Assembly: GCA_021845155.1 (NCBI GenBank)
Contig: JAKBSB010000029.1
Coordinates: 1-11,332 of the forward strand
DNA length: 11,332 nucleotides
Origin: Thermoplasmata archaeon
Lineage (GTDB): Archaea; Thermoplasmatota; Thermoplasmata; Thermoplasmatales; Thermoplasmataceae
Direction of reading: 5' to 3'
Part shown: positions 1 to 5,537 of the stretch, one piece after another
Layout: each line of letters opens with the position of its first letter
Position numbering within the stretch: position 1 is the first letter of the stretch
Notes under the pieces: generated by a model
What the model saw: the letters and a program-made list of their open reading frames with translations, nothing else
What the model was told of the DNA's origin: nothing
Databases searched by the model: none
Translations under genes and position numbers: made by a program

Positions 1-266
1 GGCATGAGAGGATTACCACTCATGCCTAACACAAAGACAGATACCCTATCTTTCGATAAGTTCTGTCTATCACTCTTTCCGTTGTTTCCAACAGTTAGAG
101 GTAGGTCCACATCGGGGTTGTTAGAAGGGGTTTTTAAACTCTGCTCACTGAGAGTTTCCTCTCTGTTTAAAGACAGAGTCACAGAGCTACGGACTTGTGG
201 AGCATCCATAGGTGTGCATGTATTTCTTCCGACTAACTTCTGCTTTTCTCTCATGTTTTTCTCCAT
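1..266 (-). CDS. iscB: IscB RNA-guided nuclease, N-terminal fragment (cut by window edge)
   Basis: This minus-strand frame is open from an ATG at 266 to the window edge (88 complete codons, no stop). Its last residues read VFVLGMSGNPLMP, the N-terminal PLMP-domain signature of IscB, the transposon-encoded relative of Cas9 that cuts DNA under the direction of an omega RNA. In IscB proteins this motif sits at or near residue 1, so the roughly 70 residues before it (rich in S, N, K and E) are probably not essential protein and overlap the RNA leader. The true start is uncertain: ATG 266 and ATG 254 are possible, or a start nearer the motif. The RuvC and HNH parts would lie to the left, outside the window. 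Identity rests on the PLMP motif plus the RNA-like leader and element end. Confidence 0.8.
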   Translation of the reverse strand, partial: MEKNMREKQKLVGRNTCTPMDAPQVRSSVTLSLNREETLSEQSLKTPSNNPDVDLPLTVGNNGKSDRQNLSKDRVSVFVLGMSGNPLM

Positions 267-343
267 GTTGTTAAAGCCCCCTAATCAACTCTTGCGATGT
301 CCCTCACGAGACAAGCCCACGACTTCAGTCGTGGGTAGTTGAC
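1..343 (-). mobile_element. IscB-type IS200/IS605-like element, iscB-proximal end only
   Basis: The end of an IS200/IS605-like element lies at about position 343, and the rest runs off the left edge. On the minus strand the end reads GTCAACTACCC followed by a hairpin (stem CCCACGACT, 316-324, with AGTCGTGGG, 327-335), typical of the subterminal hairpins of this superfamily. The iscB reading frame begins inside and points left. Right of 343 the sequence is a potassium channel gene whose frame is interrupted here, which fixes the boundary to within a few bases. No TnpA transposase is visible, so the element may be non-autonomous or may carry tnpA outside the window. The far end and any target motif cannot be seen. 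Confidence 0.75.
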
Positions 344-359
344 TATCTCTTGACAGAAG
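136..359 (-). ncRNA. Predicted IscB omega RNA (HEARO RNA) with guide from flanking gene
   Basis: The minus-strand leader of iscB folds into a compact set of helices. TCAACT (342-337) can pair with AGTTGA (290-285), closing a junction that holds the terminal hairpin (stem strands 335-327 and 324-316) and a second arm closed by CTTG/CAAG, with TGTC/GACA inside it. Further in are a CTCTGT/ACAGAG hairpin (178-173 with 166-161) and a seven-pair AAACTCT/AGAGTTT hairpin (157-151 with 142-136). IscB omega RNAs are encoded upstream of the gene, and their 5' guide is transcribed from DNA outside the element, here about 344-359 of the channel gene. Transcript ends are inferred; the helices are visible by complementarity. 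Confidence 0.65.
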
Positions 360-1049
360 TTCAGCTATGACGTAAATCTGGGGATTTATCCTCTTTATGT
401 TTGCTATTGAGACAATGGTCTTTGCGTCAACTGCCGGGACATCTTCACCCTCATTCTTCCTGTCCGCAAGAATTATTGCTGTCTTACATTTTGTAATTCC
501 AGCTTTGTCGAGATCCGCAACGTTAAGGCTGGAACCGTTGACATAATCAATATTTGGATCCTCAATCCGAGGCTTTGTCTGGGAAAGTATGAGTACAGGA
601 ATATCCTCCTTCAATATGTCACGAGCAACTTCTGCAGCCTGGTCGTTGAAATTGCAGATTATTATGTGTTGTTTCATCCTCGTCCTGGCTTCTCCGATCT
701 TTCTGGCAAGCCTGTTGTCTATGAGGTTTGAGCCCAGATTGGCCAACAGGAACCCCACACTTCCAATTCCAGCCACCATTATGAATATTCCGTTGATCCT
801 GGCGTAAAGACCTACAACCGGCGTGTCTCCGTATCCTACAGTGGTAACTGTCTGCATTACCCACCAGAGGCTGGTGAAAAGTGAGTGTATCCCGGACTGT
901 GGATTCCCACGTTGAAGCAAATACTCGGAAAAAACACCATAAGCAATTATGGAAAGTGAAGCCGCTGCGGGCTTCAGCAGCGGCATTCTCACCACTCTTC
1001 TGAATCTTTTCAGGAATACGGGGAACAGAACCATTCCGTAAAATCGCAC
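285..1049 (-). pseudogene. Two-TM potassium channel with RCK domain, truncated by the IscB element
   Basis: This is a MthK-like potassium channel subunit. It shows a first membrane helix near residues 27-46, a pore helix, the selectivity filter TVGYGD (70-75), a second helix near 84-108, then the start of a Rossmann-type RCK/TrkA-N domain (from about 127). The native frame runs to about residue 235 (position 345). The remaining 19 residues, from about S236 to the TGA at 285-287, are read out of the inserted element. Most of the RCK ligand-gating domain is therefore missing, though the pore is intact, so a deregulated channel cannot be excluded. The longest frame starts with GTG at 1049. ATG 1034 (residue 6) lies about 25 bases after a TTTTTATG element and fits a leaderless start better. 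The gene is divergent from the DP1 gene. Confidence 0.85.
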
Positions 1050-1053
1050 ACTT

Positions 1054-1062
1054 GCATAAAAA
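1054..1062 (-). promoter_or_regulatory. TATA-like element of the channel gene
   Basis: TTTTTATGC on the minus strand is centred about 24 bases before ATG 1034. That is the spacing expected for a leaderless archaeal transcript starting at that codon. It is the left half of a divergent promoter region shared with the DP1 gene. Confidence 0.4.
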
Positions 1063-1116
1063 TGTCATCGGTTCACCTGACTGGAAAGGTAACACTGATC
1101 TCACAAACGTTAAATC

Positions 1117-1125
1117 ACTATAATG
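1117..1125 (+). promoter_or_regulatory. TATA-like element of the DP1 gene
   Basis: ACTATAATG is centred about 24 bases before ATG 1145, and no Shine-Dalgarno sequence precedes that ATG. This supports a leaderless transcript starting at 1145 and argues against the GTG at 1139. Confidence 0.45.
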
Positions 1126-1144
1126 TTATCCCAATAACGTGGTC

Positions 1145-2542
1145 ATGTTATTTCAGGACAAACCAAGAATTCTTCAGTATTTCAACGAACATGGCATCCT
1201 CGTTTCGCCTGAGGCACTCCAGATAATACTGGACAGAAGCATGGGAGATCTGATACCAAAAATGCTGTCCCCTGAAATACTGGATGCAGGATATCTGGAT
1301 GAAAGCACTGTAAGAAAACTTCTGAGAGGGGATACTGGAGTGAAGGATCAGGATTTCGAGGTCTATTTTCCTGACATCAGGGTAAACAGCTCCGTGGAAG
1401 ATTTCAGGCAGATGTTTGTAAGCAAGTATACAAAACTGAAAAAGATTCTCATGACCTCTTCCACCCTCAGGGGTTCAGTTGATGTTAAGAAAGCAAAACT
1501 GAGCATTGGGGAGGTAAAGGTCATCGGTATGGTATCATCAGTGGACGTTACAAGAAATGGCCACAAGAGGGTGGTCATAGAGGACATGGACGAAAGTATC
1601 CAGGCGATACTGATGAAGGACAGGAATGCTGATGAACTGATTTTTCAGGACGAAGTGATCGGTGTTGTAGGGAGTGTGAGCAGAGGCAAGGGAGACCCGG
1701 TCATATTCGTCAAGGAGATTGTAAGGCCTGACATACCCTACAGGATGATTGATGAAACAAATAGAGATCCGGTTTATGTGGCGTCCCTCTCTGATATCCA
1801 TGTGGGAAGCAAGACATTCAGGAAGGATGATTTCAGGGCAATGATAAACTGGATAAAGTCATCAAGGGAGGAAGCTGAAAAGCTGAAATATCTAATCCTC
1901 AGCGGTGACGTTGTGGATGGTATAGGCGTCTATCCGGGTCAGGATGAGGATCTGGAAATACTGAACCCTCTGGATCAGTATGCAAAACTTGGCGAATATC
2001 TGGTGGAAGTGCCTGAAGATATACATGTTTTTGTCATGCCCGGCAACCATGACAGCGTTAGGCTGGCAGAACCCCAACCTCTGTTCTCTGAGAAAATAAG
2101 GTCCCTCTTTGAAAGAAATGTAACATTAATACCAAATCCATATAATTTGAAGATAGAAAAGAAGAACATTCTGATTTATCACGGTATGTCTCTTAATGAC
2201 ATGGTGGAGCTTGTTCCCGGTGCAAACTTTGAAACCATAGGGAAAGCCATAGATGAAATACTCAAGAGACGTCACCTTGCACCAAAATATGGTGGGAAGA
2301 CACCACTGATTCCTTCAAAAAATGACTATCATGTAATAGAGGAAGTTCCGGACATATTCATAACAGGGCACATACATTCACATTATCTTGGAAATTACAA
2401 GGGGGTAAGATATGTAAACTCTTCAACGTGGCAAAGCCAGACAGATTACCAGAAGATGATGAATTTTGCACCCAATCCGTCAAAGCTCACAATGTTTGAT
2501 CTGAATTCAAGGACAACCATAATCAAGGACTTCAAGGTATGA
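1145..2542 (+). CDS. polB: DNA polymerase II (family D) small subunit DP1
   Basis: This is the exonuclease subunit of the euryarchaeal replicative D-family polymerase, which pairs with the large subunit DP2 (not in this window). About 200 N-terminal residues, including an OB-fold region (roughly 120-195), precede a calcineurin-like phosphoesterase domain with all metal-binding motifs: SDIHVGS (D217, H219), GDVVDG (254-259), GNHD (300-303), a YHG histidine (H346) and GHIHSH (408-413). These are the Mre11-like 3'-5' proofreading residues, so the subunit should be active. At 465 aa it has a short N-terminus compared with Pyrococcus DP1. The frame extends two codons upstream to GTG 1139; ATG 1145 is preferred from promoter spacing. 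The gene converges on the next gene with a 7-base gap. Confidence 0.95.
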   Translation: MLFQDKPRILQYFNEHGILVSPEALQIILDRSMGDLIPKMLSPEILDAGYLDESTVRKLLRGDTGVKDQDFEVYFPDIRVNSSVEDFRQMFVSKYTKLKKILMTSSTLRGSVDVKKAKLSIGEVKVIGMVSSVDVTRNGHKRVVIEDMDESIQAILMKDRNADELIFQDEVIGVVGSVSRGKGDPVIFVKEIVRPDIPYRMIDETNRDPVYVASLSDIHVGSKTFRKDDFRAMINWIKSSREEAEKLKYLILSGDVVDGIGVYPGQDEDLEILNPLDQYAKLGEYLVEVPEDIHVFVMPGNHDSVRLAEPQPLFSEKIRSLFERNVTLIPNPYNLKIEKKNILIYHGMSLNDMVELVPGANFETIGKAIDEILKRRHLAPKYGGKTPLIPSKNDYHVIEEVPDIFITGHIHSHYLGNYKGVRYVNSSTWQSQTDYQKMMNFAPNPSKLTMFDLNSRTTIIKDFKV

Positions 2543-2549
2543 TGTAAAT

Positions 2550-2891
2550 CTAGAATGTTCTCTTAATTATCTCTTCAATCTCTTTTCTGAACATGTTTGT
2601 AAAGTCGCTTACAGCCTGGTCCTTTATATTTTCAGGGGTTGTCAGCAGACCAATTTTGGCCGTAACCTTGGCCATTCTGGCCATGGAATCGTATTCCTTT
2701 ATCTTGCTCTCGAGAAAGTCCTGAAGAACCTGTGCAATCTCCGTCTTAAGCTCCTGATTCTGGTTTATTCTATTCCTAATGTACTCCTTGATAAGATCCT
2801 TCATTATTTCCCTAATTGCCTCAAAATAAAGCTCCTCTGATGGCATGGTTCTCATGAGGTCTTTCAGGTATTTTTCAACATCACTTGGCAC
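2550..2891 (-). CDS. Small helical protein of unknown function
   Basis: I do not recognise this 113-aa protein. It is almost entirely predicted helix, rich in E, K, I and R with heptad-like spacing, and has no membrane segment, signal peptide or cysteine. A possible kinked segment around LLTTPENIKD (about 81-90) separates two helical parts. The start is GTG at 2891; ATG at residue 12 or 16 is possible, as no clear Shine-Dalgarno sequence decides. It is convergent with and nearly abuts the DP1 gene, which may place the two under mutual 3'-end influence. The regular composition and uninterrupted frame make it a real gene. It could be a small structural or adaptor protein, but the sequence gives no function. 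Confidence 0.7.
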   Translation of the reverse strand: MPSDVEKYLKDLMRTMPSEELYFEAIREIMKDLIKEYIRNRINQNQELKTEIAQVLQDFLESKIKEYDSMARMAKVTAKIGLLTTPENIKDQAVSDFTNMFRKEIEEIIKRTF

Positions 2892-2939
2892 ACTCTAAAA
2901 GTTGTTTCTCATAGATAAGAACTTTGGTATGGAATGAAA

Positions 2940-3614
2940 TCAAAGTGGGGTTTCTGCACTGGATCCTTTCCAGTGGCTCTTCAGCAGTCCCATTATCACC
3001 GTGTCATAATATTTGCCATTAACAAATTCATTCTCTTTCAAAATACCCTCAACCTGGAATCCACATTTTTTGTATGATTTGATTGCTCTATCGTTCCCAC
3101 TCCAGGTGTCAAGTTGTATCCGTCTTAAGTTTAGACGGTTGAAAAGATATTCGGCCAGAACTGAAAGTGCATCCGTTCCGTAACCCTTCTCCCAGTAATT
3201 CTGATCTCCGATAGTAATCCCGACAGTACAGCTCCTTTTCACATGATCAACTTCCCTGTAGTCCGCCGTTCCTATGAACTTCCCGTCATGTGTGAATATG
3301 GCAAATTGGTACCCGTCCAGCATGGAGCTGTTTTCCATATGCCAGCTTAAGTCTCGATTCGCCTCCTCTTCTGATCTGAATTCGTATTTAGGATCACCGC
3401 CAGTGGCCCAATATGCCACCTCTGGATCATTTCTCCAATTCACCAGCGTTTTTATGTTTTCTCTGTTCAGGATTCTGAATTCAACTTTTTCACCCTTTAT
3501 ACAAACCAACCCAGACCGCAAATTATGAGGGACTATAAAGTTATACACATTCGGATTTCCATCCTCTGCAATGAAGAATCCAGAATAAGGGTACGATGTA
3601 TTGAAATGCCGCAT
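2940..3614 (-). CDS. GNAT N-acetyltransferase, RimJ/RimL-like
   Basis: This is an acetyl-CoA dependent N-acetyltransferase of the RimJ/RimL-like branch, a group that acetylates protein N-termini, antibiotics or small amines; the substrate cannot be told. The GNAT core begins near VEFRILNRENIKTLVNWRND (44-63). The acetyl-CoA loop is YWEKGYGTDAL (140-150, Q/R-x-x-G-x-G type), followed by RRIQLDTWSGNDRAIKSYKK (164-183) and CGF (184-186), the family's C-terminal pattern. The 224-aa frame is about 40 residues longer than usual. A TATA-like TATAAA at 3625-3630 would start transcription near 3602, inside the frame, so the true start may be a later TTG such as codon 36 (3509) rather than ATG 3614. 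The gene is divergent from the eL41 gene. Confidence 0.85.
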   Translation of the reverse strand: MRHFNTSYPYSGFFIAEDGNPNVYNFIVPHNLRSGLVCIKGEKVEFRILNRENIKTLVNWRNDPEVAYWATGGDPKYEFRSEEEANRDLSWHMENSSMLDGYQFAIFTHDGKFIGTADYREVDHVKRSCTVGITIGDQNYWEKGYGTDALSVLAEYLFNRLNLRRIQLDTWSGNDRAIKSYKKCGFQVEGILKENEFVNGKYYDTVIMGLLKSHWKGSSAETPL

Positions 3615-3624
3615 GAAGTAGTTT

Positions 3625-3630
3625 TTTATA
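3625..3630 (-). promoter_or_regulatory. TATA-like element of the acetyltransferase gene
   Basis: TATAAA followed by AA on the minus strand (3630-3625). Its spacing puts the transcription start near 3602, downstream of ATG 3614. This suggests that the annotated N-terminus is too long. Confidence 0.4.
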
Positions 3631-3691
3631 ACCAGAATTAATGTCAGGGCATCAGTTCCATATTATGGCTGATTAATGTTAGGTTAAAACA

Positions 3692-3698
3692 TTTATAT
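3692..3698 (+). promoter_or_regulatory. TATA element of the eL41 gene
   Basis: TTTATAT, preceded by an A-rich stretch that could serve as the TFB-recognition element, lies about 28 bases before the TTG start. The intervening bases hold a strong Shine-Dalgarno sequence, so the leader must be very short or start slightly earlier than usual. Confidence 0.5.
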
Positions 3699-3711
3699 CC
3701 AAATAAATAAT

Positions 3712-3718
3712 GAGGTGA
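3712..3718 (+). promoter_or_regulatory. Shine-Dalgarno sequence deciding the eL41 start
   Basis: GAGGTGA is fully complementary to the 3' end of archaeal 16S rRNA and ends four bases before the TTG at 3723. It supports that TTG over the internal ATG at 3762. Confidence 0.65.
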
Positions 3719-3722
3719 AACA

Positions 3723-3830
3723 TTGAAAAGAAGCTCTAGAGATTGGAAAAAACGAGGAAACATGCGATGGAAATGGAGAAAAAAGAGGATAAGAAGACTC
3801 AAGAGAGAAAGAAGAGCCAACAGGGAGTAA
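3723..3830 (+). CDS. rpl41e: Ribosomal protein eL41 (35 aa, TTG start)
   Basis: This is the smallest ribosomal protein, a single basic helix that bridges the two subunits. The 35-codon frame contains the conserved block [18 protein letters not shown] (residues 14-31) and is more than 40 percent K plus R, as in eL41 of other archaea and eukaryotes. The eukaryotic protein is about 25 aa. Here a 13-residue extension ([12 protein letters not shown] after the start) precedes the classical methionine at 3762. The TTG start is chosen because a perfect Shine-Dalgarno sequence stands at 3712-3718; starting at ATG 3762 would give 22 aa. A T-rich stretch follows the stop within five bases, so it is probably transcribed alone. 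It is easily missed by gene finders because of its length and start codon. Confidence 0.88.
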   Translation: MKRSSRDWKKRGNMRWKWRKKRIRRLKRERRANRE

Positions 3831-3834
3831 CCAC

Positions 3835-3848
3835 ATTTTCTTTTTGTT
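3835..3848 (+). terminator. T-rich terminator after the eL41 gene
   Basis: ATTTTCTTTTTGTT begins within five bases of the eL41 stop codon. Runs of T without a hairpin are the usual archaeal transcription terminator. Confidence 0.5.
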
Positions 3849-4013
3849 CTGAGATTTCTAAAAAAATTCCATCCTCATCTATATTCTGAATCAGAATGGG
3901 GGTGCTAAACCTTAATTTATTAATAATGCATTTCCCATATTACTAATACGGACTATACGATTCATTAACATAAAATTTGAAAGCTAGTCCAGTAAAATTG
4001 GAGATGTAATAGA

Positions 4014-4823
4014 TTGGCGAACAAACAACAGCAAATACAGGACCTTGAAAACCAGATTGAAAGTGATAGGATTCTTTCGGGTGACGGGACAAATTGCACG
4101 CGTCTGGCGTCAAAACAGCTCAGGCTGGCCAGGTTATACCGGCAAACCGGGGATATGGGCAAGGCCACACAGATGATGGATGAAGCAAAAAAGACACTGG
4201 AGGACCCTATGTGTCCCAACTCCAGAGAAAAGATTCGACTCCAGAATGCTATGGCATATATGGGCATTGGTATGGGAACTCCCGGATCACAACAGCAATC
4301 AATGAATTCATTGATGATGAACAGGGGCCAGAGGATGCCTGCAATTTACAGATTCGCCGGTATACTGATTCTTTTTGTTGGTTACGCAATCCTGTATATA
4401 ACGGAGTATCTGGGCATACTGACCAGTACGACCGATTTTGGCATAGGGATATTCATTGTGTTCGGTGCAAGCATAGCAGTCAGCACAATTTTAAGGGGTA
4501 GATACATGAGGTCCAGAGGTACCGGATCATTTACAGCAGGTACTGGAGGAATGGATCAGGCCACGGCTGTGGAAAAACTGGAATCCAGACTAAGAGAAGA
4601 CCAGTCATCCATTGATCCAAAAAAGATACTGGATGCAGCACAGACTGAACTTGCACTTGCCACCCTCTATTATCAGTCCAAGGACATGGACAAGGCAAGC
4701 CAGGCCCTTGACGGTGCCCAGAAGTTCCTGAACGATCCCATGTGCGAGCAGGGATTCGAAAGGGAGAGACTTCTAAGAAACGTAGAACAGATGAAGGGAA
4801 TGGTATCTCAGAACCCACGGTAA
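4014..4823 (+). CDS. Membrane protein with two TPR-like units flanking two TM helices
   Basis: I know no named family for this 269-aa protein. Two hydrophobic helices (about 111-130 and 141-160) sit in the middle. On either side is a copy of the same helical unit: residues 38-67 (LARLYRQTGDMGKATQMMDE, then DPMC at 64-67) and 214-244 (LATLYYQSKDMDKASQALDG, then DPMC at 241-244). The units have the A-x-L-Y...D/A-x...A spacing of tetratricopeptide-type helix pairs, so each probably binds a protein partner. With two TM helices both units face the same side, probably the cytosol. A cysteine is conserved at the end of each unit. The start is TTG 4014, eight bases after GGAGAT (4000-4005). It lies just upstream of tRNA-Trp on the same strand. 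Confidence 0.8.
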   Translation: MANKQQQIQDLENQIESDRILSGDGTNCTRLASKQLRLARLYRQTGDMGKATQMMDEAKKTLEDPMCPNSREKIRLQNAMAYMGIGMGTPGSQQQSMNSLMMNRGQRMPAIYRFAGILILFVGYAILYITEYLGILTSTTDFGIGIFIVFGASIAVSTILRGRYMRSRGTGSFTAGTGGMDQATAVEKLESRLREDQSSIDPKKILDAAQTELALATLYYQSKDMDKASQALDGAQKFLNDPMCEQGFERERLLRNVEQMKGMVSQNPR

Positions 4824-4906
4824 AGTTCAATTCTCATCATCATACCCACCTCAATCATGCAAAGAAAATTTAAGGATGCTGTTATTCAGGAAGGTAGCCA
4901 GATAAT

Positions 4907-5046
4907 GGGGATATGGGGTAGTCAGGTATCCTAGCGGGCTCCAGTCAGGGTGTGATTAGCTATGGGTCGTCTGATTGAATGATGAGTGACTGGAACTATG
5001 AACCGGAAGAGACCCGTAGATCTGGGTTCAAATCCCAGTGTCCCCA
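4907..5046 (+). tRNA. tRNA-Trp (CCA anticodon) with a 67-base intron
   Basis: The acceptor stem GGGGATA (4907-4913) pairs with TGTCCCC (5039-5045), discriminator A5046, no encoded CCA. The D arm is 4916-4932. The anticodon stem GCGGG (4934-4938) pairs with CCCGT (5013-5017) across the intron. Anticodon CCA is 4941-4943. The T arm is CTGGG TTCAAAT CCCAG (5022-5038). The intron (4945-5011) interrupts after base 37, the canonical archaeal site. A three-base bulge AGA (5010-5012) fits the 3' cut, but the central helix between CTCC (4939-4942) and GAAG (5006-5009) has a C-A mismatch, so the bulge-helix-bulge is relaxed. The D stem has a T13-T22 mismatch. A TTTAAG element at 4869-4874 could be the promoter. 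Confidence 0.93.
4945..5011 (+). ncRNA. tRNA-Trp intron acting as box C/D 2'-O-methylation guide
   Basis: The intron carries box C GTGATTA (4952-4958), D' CTGA (4971-4974), C' ATGATGA (4979-4985) and a variant D box ATGA (4998-5001). A short stem GGT/ACC (4949-4951 with 5002-5004) joins C and D. The guide before D (4987-4994) makes eight Watson-Crick pairs with 4940-4947 and sets G4993, the fifth base before D, against C34. The guide before D' (4960-4968) pairs with tRNA bases 37-45 (one G-U) and sets G4966, the fifth base before D', against C39. Intron-guided methylation of positions 34 and 39 is known for euryarchaeal pre-tRNA-Trp; the usual base 39 is U, here it is C. Confidence 0.88.
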
Positions 5047-5237
5047 TAAGACCAAATTTTAACCTGATGGAATTAGCACCTATTCAGTCATTTCACCCCC
5101 TTTGCGAAAAAGCTTCTCGATTGCGTATTTTCCTTCCCGGTACCTCTTTATTTATTCAGGATGAGTTCCGATGGCTTTATTAATAGAGGCTTTAATATTT
5201 ATGTGCCAATTATGACTTCCCACATGTCAATGTCAAA
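5047..5237. other. Intergenic stretch without a recognisable gene
   Basis: A short T-run (5052-5056) after the tRNA may end its transcript. The rest is AT-rich with several T-rich patches and TATA-like strings but no frame, hairpin or repeat that I can support. It marks the change from core genes to accessory genes. Confidence 0.4.
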
Positions 5238-5423
5238 CTAGCAGTTATCAACACTTTCACATTCTGCATCGTTTCCTTCTAGTTTCTTACGCCTTATTGC
5301 TTTCCATGACTTGACGGTGTCAACTACATTCATTTGATATTTCTGTCTTTCAAGGTTTTCATGATCAGGTTCTGTCATTTGTACACCTGTGTCGGCCTTC
5401 TCACAGAATTCTCTCTCATCCAT
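5238..5423 (-). CDS. Small acidic/basic ORF of unknown function
   Basis: This is an unrecognised 61-aa frame. It is highly charged (E, D, K, R) and has no membrane segment. Cysteines near the start (residue 7) and end (55 and 61) do not form a clear CxxC pair. Support comes from the promoter: TATATTTAT on the minus strand near 5450 is about 27 bases before ATG 5423, the spacing of a leaderless archaeal transcript, and no other gene needs it. It lies between the tRNA and the recombinase gene, on the recombinase strand. It may belong to an integrated element, or the frame may be chance. Confidence 0.45.
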   Translation of the reverse strand: MDEREFCEKADTGVQMTEPDHENLERQKYQMNVVDTVKSWKAIRRKKLEGNDAECESVDNC

Positions 5424-5434
5424 ATAATTATATG
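5421..5434. repeat. Perfect 14-bp palindrome over the start codon of the small ORF
   Basis: CATATAATTATATG is its own reverse complement. On the minus strand its last three bases are the ATG of the 61-aa ORF, so a dimeric regulator binding here would sit on the transcription and translation start. An AT-rich palindrome of this size can also arise by chance. Confidence 0.5.
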
Positions 5435-5537
5435 TGATAACTATGAATAAATATATCCATTAAAAAGTCGGTAGAACCATAAAATTTATACCTGTGAATA
5501 TGACCCTATGGCATATAAATTATACAATTTGAGGAGT

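Noticed and set aside
1..26. Inverted repeat GGCATGAG / CTCATGCC as a terminator or attachment site
   Set aside because: It lies inside the coding region of the iscB PLMP domain, so it is probably coincidental.
4..342. Plus-strand 112-aa frame over the element end
   Set aside because: It is antisense to the iscB N-terminus and its RNA leader; the composition is low in charged core motifs and the frame ends in the terminal hairpin.
316..343. Reading the hairpin as the right end of a TnpB element pointing right, with a 3' guide
   Set aside because: No TnpB sequence is seen on the plus strand, while the minus strand gives the IscB PLMP motif pointing left, so the hairpin is the iscB-side end.
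619..1104. Minus-strand 161-aa frame overlapping the channel gene
   Set aside because: It is an out-of-phase shadow of the channel frame, which carries the complete selectivity filter.
4986..5183. Plus-strand 65-aa frame
   Set aside because: It starts inside the tRNA-Trp intron and runs across the T arm; the tRNA explains the bases.
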